From the NCBI GenBank assembly GCA_027485815.1, contig JAIXQE010000176.1, positions 1 through 64,000 on the forward strand: DNA of 64,000 nucleotides, read 5' to 3'. Within the stretch, counting starts at the first letter, position 1; each line of letters starts with the position of its first letter. This document shows, piece after piece, positions 61,008-64,000 of this stretch. The translations under genes were made by a program, and so were the position numbers. The notes under the pieces are model-generated. The model was not told the origin of the DNA and did no database searches. It was given only the letters and a program-made list of their open reading frames with translations. The DNA is from Opitutaceae bacterium (lineage in GTDB: Bacteria > Verrucomicrobiota > Verrucomicrobiia > Opitutales > Opitutaceae).

Positions 61008-62546
61008 ATGGATTCCACCCCTGCGCATCCTCGCCGCTCCGCGTTCCTGCTCGATTGGATCGAGCGGGCCGGCAACCGCCTGCCGAATCCCCTCACGCTG
61101 TTCGTCCTCCTCGCGGGCGCCACCGTGCTCGCCTCCGCGCTGGCGGCCGGCCTTGGCTGGACGGCCACGCACCCGAAGGACGGGTCGACGGTCTCCGCGG
61201 TGAGCCTGCTCAACGCGGCCGGGATCCGCCGGATGTTCACCGAGGCGCTGCGCAACTTCACCGGGTTCGCGCCGCTGGGGCTGGTGCTGGTCTCGATGAT
61301 CGGCATCGGCGTGGCGGAGGCGACCGGCCTCGTGGGGGTGCTGCTGCGCGCCTTTGTCACCAGCCTGCCGCGCCGCTGGCTGACGGCGGCGGTCGTGTTC
61401 GCGGCGATCAACGCGAACCTCGCCGCCGATGCGGGCATCATTCTCCTGCCGCCGCTGGCGGGGTTGCTCTTCGCGGCCGCCGGCCGGCATCCCATCGCGG
61501 GCATCACCGCGGCGTTCGCGGCGGTGAGCGGCGGGTACAGCGCGAACCTGCTGCCCTCGACGATCGATGTCCTGCTCGCCGGGTTCACCCAGGAGGCGCT
61601 CGACGCCTCGCGCCTGCTGCCCGGCTATCGGGTGCAGCTGCTGGGCAACTGGTACTTCCTCGCCGTCTCCACGCCGCTGCTGACGCTCGCCGCGACGTGG
61701 GTCACGGAACGGATCGTCGAGCCGCGGCTGGGGCCGTGGCGGGGCGAGGCGGCCGCGGCGCCCGGGCCGCTGACGGCGGTTGAGCGGCGCGGGCTCATCT
61801 GGGCGGGGGTGGCGTTTCTGGCCACGGCGGCGCTGGCGCTGGCGCTTATCCTTCCGCCCGGGGCGCCGCTGCGGGACCCGGCGGCGGCCTCGGCGGTCGA
61901 GCGCCTGCGGCCGTTCCTCGACTCGATGGTGCTCTGGGTGCTGCTCGCCTTTTTGGGGCCGGGGCTCGCCTATGGCGCGGCGACGGGCAGCGTCCGCAAC
62001 GATCACGATGTCGCGCGGCTCACGGGCGACACCCTCGCGTCGATGGGTTCGTACATCGTCCTGGCCTTCGTGGCGGCGCAGTTCCTGAGCTATTTCGCCT
62101 GGTCCAACCTCGGGGCCCTGCTCGCGGTGACGGGGGCCGGGTTCCTGCGCGGCATCGGCCTGGAGGGCGCGCCGCTGCTGGCGGGCTTCGTGCTGCTCTC
62201 CGCATTCGTGAACCTGTTCATCAGCTCTGCCTCCGCCAAGTGGGCCCTGATGGCGCCGATCTTCGTGCCGATGTTCGTGCTGCTCGGCTATTCGCCGGAG
62301 GGGACGCAGGCGGTGTTCCGGGTCGGGGACTCCTGCACCAACATCATCACGCCGGTGTTCGTCTACCTGCCCTTCGTCCAGTCGTGCATCCAGCGCTATG
62401 ACCCGCGCATGGGGCTGGGCTCGGTGGTGTCGCTGATGGCGCCCTACACGCTGACCTTCCTGCCGCTCTGGACGCTGCTCCTGCTGGGTTTCCTCTGGGC
62501 GGGCTGGCCCATCGGTCCGGGCGTGGGCCTGACGCTCCCGCCTTGA
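61008..62546 (+). CDS. AbgT-family transporter (512 aa)
   Basis: About eleven hydrophobic segments carry AbgT-family landmarks: LLDWIERAGNRLPNPLTLFVLLA at the N-terminus, NLAADAGIILLPPLAGLLF, AVSGGYSANLLPSTIDVLLAG, LFISSASAKWALMAPIFVPM and RVGDSCTNIITPVFVYLP. E. coli AbgT imports p-aminobenzoyl-glutamate, while MtrF and YdaH export sulfonamides; either direction is possible here. The gene is divergent from the esterase gene, with a 106-base intergenic region, and precedes an ECF sigma factor gene. Confidence 0.9.
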   Translation: MDSTPAHPRRSAFLLDWIERAGNRLPNPLTLFVLLAGATVLASALAAGLGWTATHPKDGSTVSAVSLLNAAGIRRMFTEALRNFTGFAPLGLVLVSMIGIGVAEATGLVGVLLRAFVTSLPRRWLTAAVVFAAINANLAADAGIILLPPLAGLLFAAAGRHPIAGITAAFAAVSGGYSANLLPSTIDVLLAGFTQEALDASRLLPGYRVQLLGNWYFLAVSTPLLTLAATWVTERIVEPRLGPWRGEAAAAPGPLTAVERRGLIWAGVAFLATAALALALILPPGAPLRDPAAASAVERLRPFLDSMVLWVLLAFLGPGLAYGAATGSVRNDHDVARLTGDTLASMGSYIVLAFVAAQFLSYFAWSNLGALLAVTGAGFLRGIGLEGAPLLAGFVLLSAFVNLFISSASAKWALMAPIFVPMFVLLGYSPEGTQAVFRVGDSCTNIITPVFVYLPFVQSCIQRYDPRMGLGSVVSLMAPYTLTFLPLWTLLLLGFLWAGWPIGPGVGLTLPP

Positions 62547-62672
62547 GCGGTCGGCGCGAGCGGAGCGGACCGGGGCGACCTGGGACGAGTGGCGACCCGC
62601 CTTTACACGCCCTTAACAATTCCCCGGGCTTGCGCCCACAAAGGCCAAACACCCGCGCGGTACGCTCCGGGG

Positions 62673-63323
62673 ATGATCCAGCCCCATGGCGACACCCCCG
62701 CCGCCGCCTCCGCGCTGCCCGTCGGTTCCGACGCCCCGCCGGTTGACCTAGTGCGCCGCGCCCGCGCCGGTGACGCCTCGGCCCAGACGGAACTCGTCGC
62801 CCGCTACTCCCGCCGGATCGGGGGTTACCTCCGCAACCTCTGCCGGCGCGAGGAGGCGGTCGAGGACCTCACGCAGCTCACGTTCATCAAGATGTTCCGC
62901 CGCCTGCGCTGGCTCCGCGACCCCGCGGTCTTCGAACCCTGGCTCTTCCGCATCGCCCGCAACACGGCCTACGACGCCGGCCGCCGCCGCGCCTGCCGGC
63001 CCGCCACGGTCGCCCTCGACGCCGAGGCCCTGCGCATCCCCGATCCCGCACACGAGGAGGCCACGCGCGAGATCCTCAGCGCCCTCGAGCTCGCTCTTGC
63101 CCAACTGAAGCCCGTCGACCGCCAACTGGTCCGGATGGTCGTCGCCGGGGAAAGCTACGCCGAGGCCGCCCGCCGCTTCGGCCTCACCGTCGCGTCCGTC
63201 AAGGTGCGCCTCCATCGCGTCCGTCCGTTCCTGCGCGCCACCGTCGGCGGGCTCACCGACACCCGGTCCCCGGACACGCCGGGCTGGCGCTCCGCCTCTG
63301 CCGCGGTGCGCTGGGCGGCCTGA
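62673..63323 (+). CDS. ECF RNA polymerase sigma factor (216 aa)
   Basis: Sigma region 2 reads YSRRIGGYLRNLCRREEAVEDLTQLTFIKMF and WLFRIARNTAYDAGRRR. Region 4 reads LELALAQLKPVDRQLVRMV followed by the helix-turn-helix SYAEAARRFGLTVASVKVRLHRVR. Both DNA-binding regions are intact, so it should direct RNA polymerase to a dedicated promoter set. No anti-sigma factor gene is adjacent, so control may act otherwise or at a distance. The ATG at 62673, with GGGG close in front, gives a leader of about 25 residues before region 2; an earlier in-frame start adds 28 unsupported residues. Confidence 0.9.
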   Translation: MIQPHGDTPAAASALPVGSDAPPVDLVRRARAGDASAQTELVARYSRRIGGYLRNLCRREEAVEDLTQLTFIKMFRRLRWLRDPAVFEPWLFRIARNTAYDAGRRRACRPATVALDAEALRIPDPAHEEATREILSALELALAQLKPVDRQLVRMVVAGESYAEAARRFGLTVASVKVRLHRVRPFLRATVGGLTDTRSPDTPGWRSASAAVRWAA

Positions 63324-63331
63324 ACTGTCTT

Positions 63332-63349
63332 CCCGGCTTGGCCGCCGGG
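63332..63349. terminator. Short hairpin between convergent genes
   Basis: CCCGGC and GCCGGG flank TTGGCC and are followed by TTAA, between the ends of the sigma factor gene and the cyclase gene. The stem is only 6 base pairs and there is no true T-run, so it may be a weak shared terminator. Confidence 0.4.
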
Positions 63350-64000
63350 TTAATGCGCCGGCCCGGGCTCGCCGGCCTTCGGCGCGAGGGCGTCGATGCG
63401 GAAGAGCTCCCGGGCGCCCTTGCCCTTCAGGGGCACCGGGCCGAGCGGCCGGCCCCGGCACTGCGGCGCGACGCGGGCCCACGTCTCGGCGTCGACACAC
63501 ACGCTGCCCGGCGGCGCCGCCTGCTCCATCCGGGAGGCCGTGTTCACCGTGTCCCCCCAGAGGTCGAACTGGTACTTGTGCCGGCCCACGACGCCGGCGC
63601 TGACGGGACCCGCATGGACCCCGACCCGGAGGCGCCAGCCTTGGCCCGTGCGGGCGGCATGCCCGATCATTTCCAGCCCGCAGGCGACCGCGGCCAGCGC
63701 CGGGTCCCCGCCGCCGATACCGGTCAGGCCGGCCGTCGCCATGAAGGAGTCTCCGATGGTCTTGATCTTCTCCAGCCCGTGGCGGAGCGAGATTTCCTCA
63801 AAGCCCTCGACCAGGGCCTGCAGCTCCTCGTGGACCTCGGCTGGCGACCGGCCCGCGCACCATTGGGTGAAGCCGGCGAGGTCCGTGAAGAGCACGGCCA
63901 CGTCCGCCAGCGCCCGCGGCTTCACGCGCTGGGTGGCCGCCAGCTCGAGCACCACGTCCCGCGGCAGGATCACGTGCAGGAGCTCCTCGGCCCGGCGCTG
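63350..64000 (-). CDS. Class III adenylate/guanylate cyclase, N-terminus cut by window edge
   Basis: The visible 216 residues form a cyclase homology domain preceded by AEELLHVILPRDVVLELAAT, the usual linker. Catalytic residues are present: the metal aspartates in VLFTDLAGFTQWC and TIGDSFMA, the lysine in EKIKTIGDSF, and FDLWGDTVNTASRM with the aspartate, asparagine and arginine of class III cyclases. The domain should therefore be active, making cAMP (or cGMP) from the corresponding triphosphate. The C-terminus ends soon after the domain. Upstream sensory domains lie beyond the window and cannot be judged. Confidence 0.9.
   Translation of the reverse strand, partial: QRRAEELLHVILPRDVVLELAATQRVKPRALADVAVLFTDLAGFTQWCAGRSPAEVHEELQALVEGFEEISLRHGLEKIKTIGDSFMATAGLTGIGGGDPALAAVACGLEMIGHAARTGQGWRLRVGVHAGPVSAGVVGRHKYQFDLWGDTVNTASRMEQAAPPGSVCVDAETWARVAPQCRGRPLGPVPLKGKGARELFRIDALAPKAGEPGPAH

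Overview
The window is very GC-rich DNA (roughly 70 percent by eye), densely packed with genes and with few recognisable Shine-Dalgarno sites. It encodes a Gram-negative envelope (LpxA, four TonB-dependent receptors, an RND pump, outer-membrane beta-barrels). It also carries two pairs of planctomycete-type cytochrome (PSCyt/DUF1549/DUF1553) and DUF1501 proteins, plus a porin-multiheme cytochrome cluster. Together these point to Verrucomicrobiota, most likely the Opitutaceae; this is inferred from gene content, not from a marker gene.

Layout. 1-3.0 kb: a minus-strand run of a SAM methyltransferase, a xylose-isomerase-like enzyme, a Nudix hydrolase and the start of a UxaA-type dehydratase. 3.2-6.3 kb: a DUF481 outer-membrane protein, a TPR protein preceded by a promoter and a perfect heptamer array, and a repeat-rich gap. 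6.3-15.3 kb: two convergent gene groups that look like one phosphonate-scavenging locus. One group is TonB receptor, periplasmic metallophosphoesterase, organophosphate-type MFS importer and PhnX. The other is a TonB receptor followed by an FAD oxidoreductase resembling those linked to phosphonate genes. 15.4-20.4 kb: a secreted alpha/beta hydrolase, an MFS transporter and a VapBC module, set among dispersed hairpin repeats. 20.4-25.0 kb: the first PSCyt/DUF1553-DUF1501 pair. 25.1-25.7 kb: two tandem copies of a MITE-like element that is also present at 4.3 kb. 25.7-29.8 kb: a lipoprotein, XylA and a FecA-like receptor with a double operator-like site.

29.9-34.0 kb: aroB, an unknown gene, lpxA and pdxA, then two related tiny membrane proteins. 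34.1-44.6 kb: a response regulator and sensor kinase divergent from an MdtABC-type RND efflux operon. 44.7-47.7 kb: a BASS-type transporter and an M3 peptidase. 48.0-51.3 kb: a c-type cytochrome, an octaheme lipoprotein and a porin, forming a candidate electron conduit across the outer membrane. 51.3-55.6 kb: a secreted beta-propeller protein divergent from a large TonB receptor. 55.6-60.9 kb: an esterase and the second PSCyt/DUF1553-DUF1501 pair. 61.0-64.0 kb: an AbgT transporter, an ECF sigma factor and a truncated adenylate cyclase.

Functionally the window describes a scavenger of complex organic matter: outer-membrane uptake coupled to periplasmic hydrolases, specialised phosphorus acquisition and a possible extracellular electron outlet. 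Housekeeping genes (aroB, lpxA, pdxA) are interspersed. No tRNA, rRNA, CRISPR array or transposase gene was seen. The most distinctive features are the phosphonate-type locus, the porin-cytochrome cluster, and three families of short repeats without an encoded mobilising enzyme.
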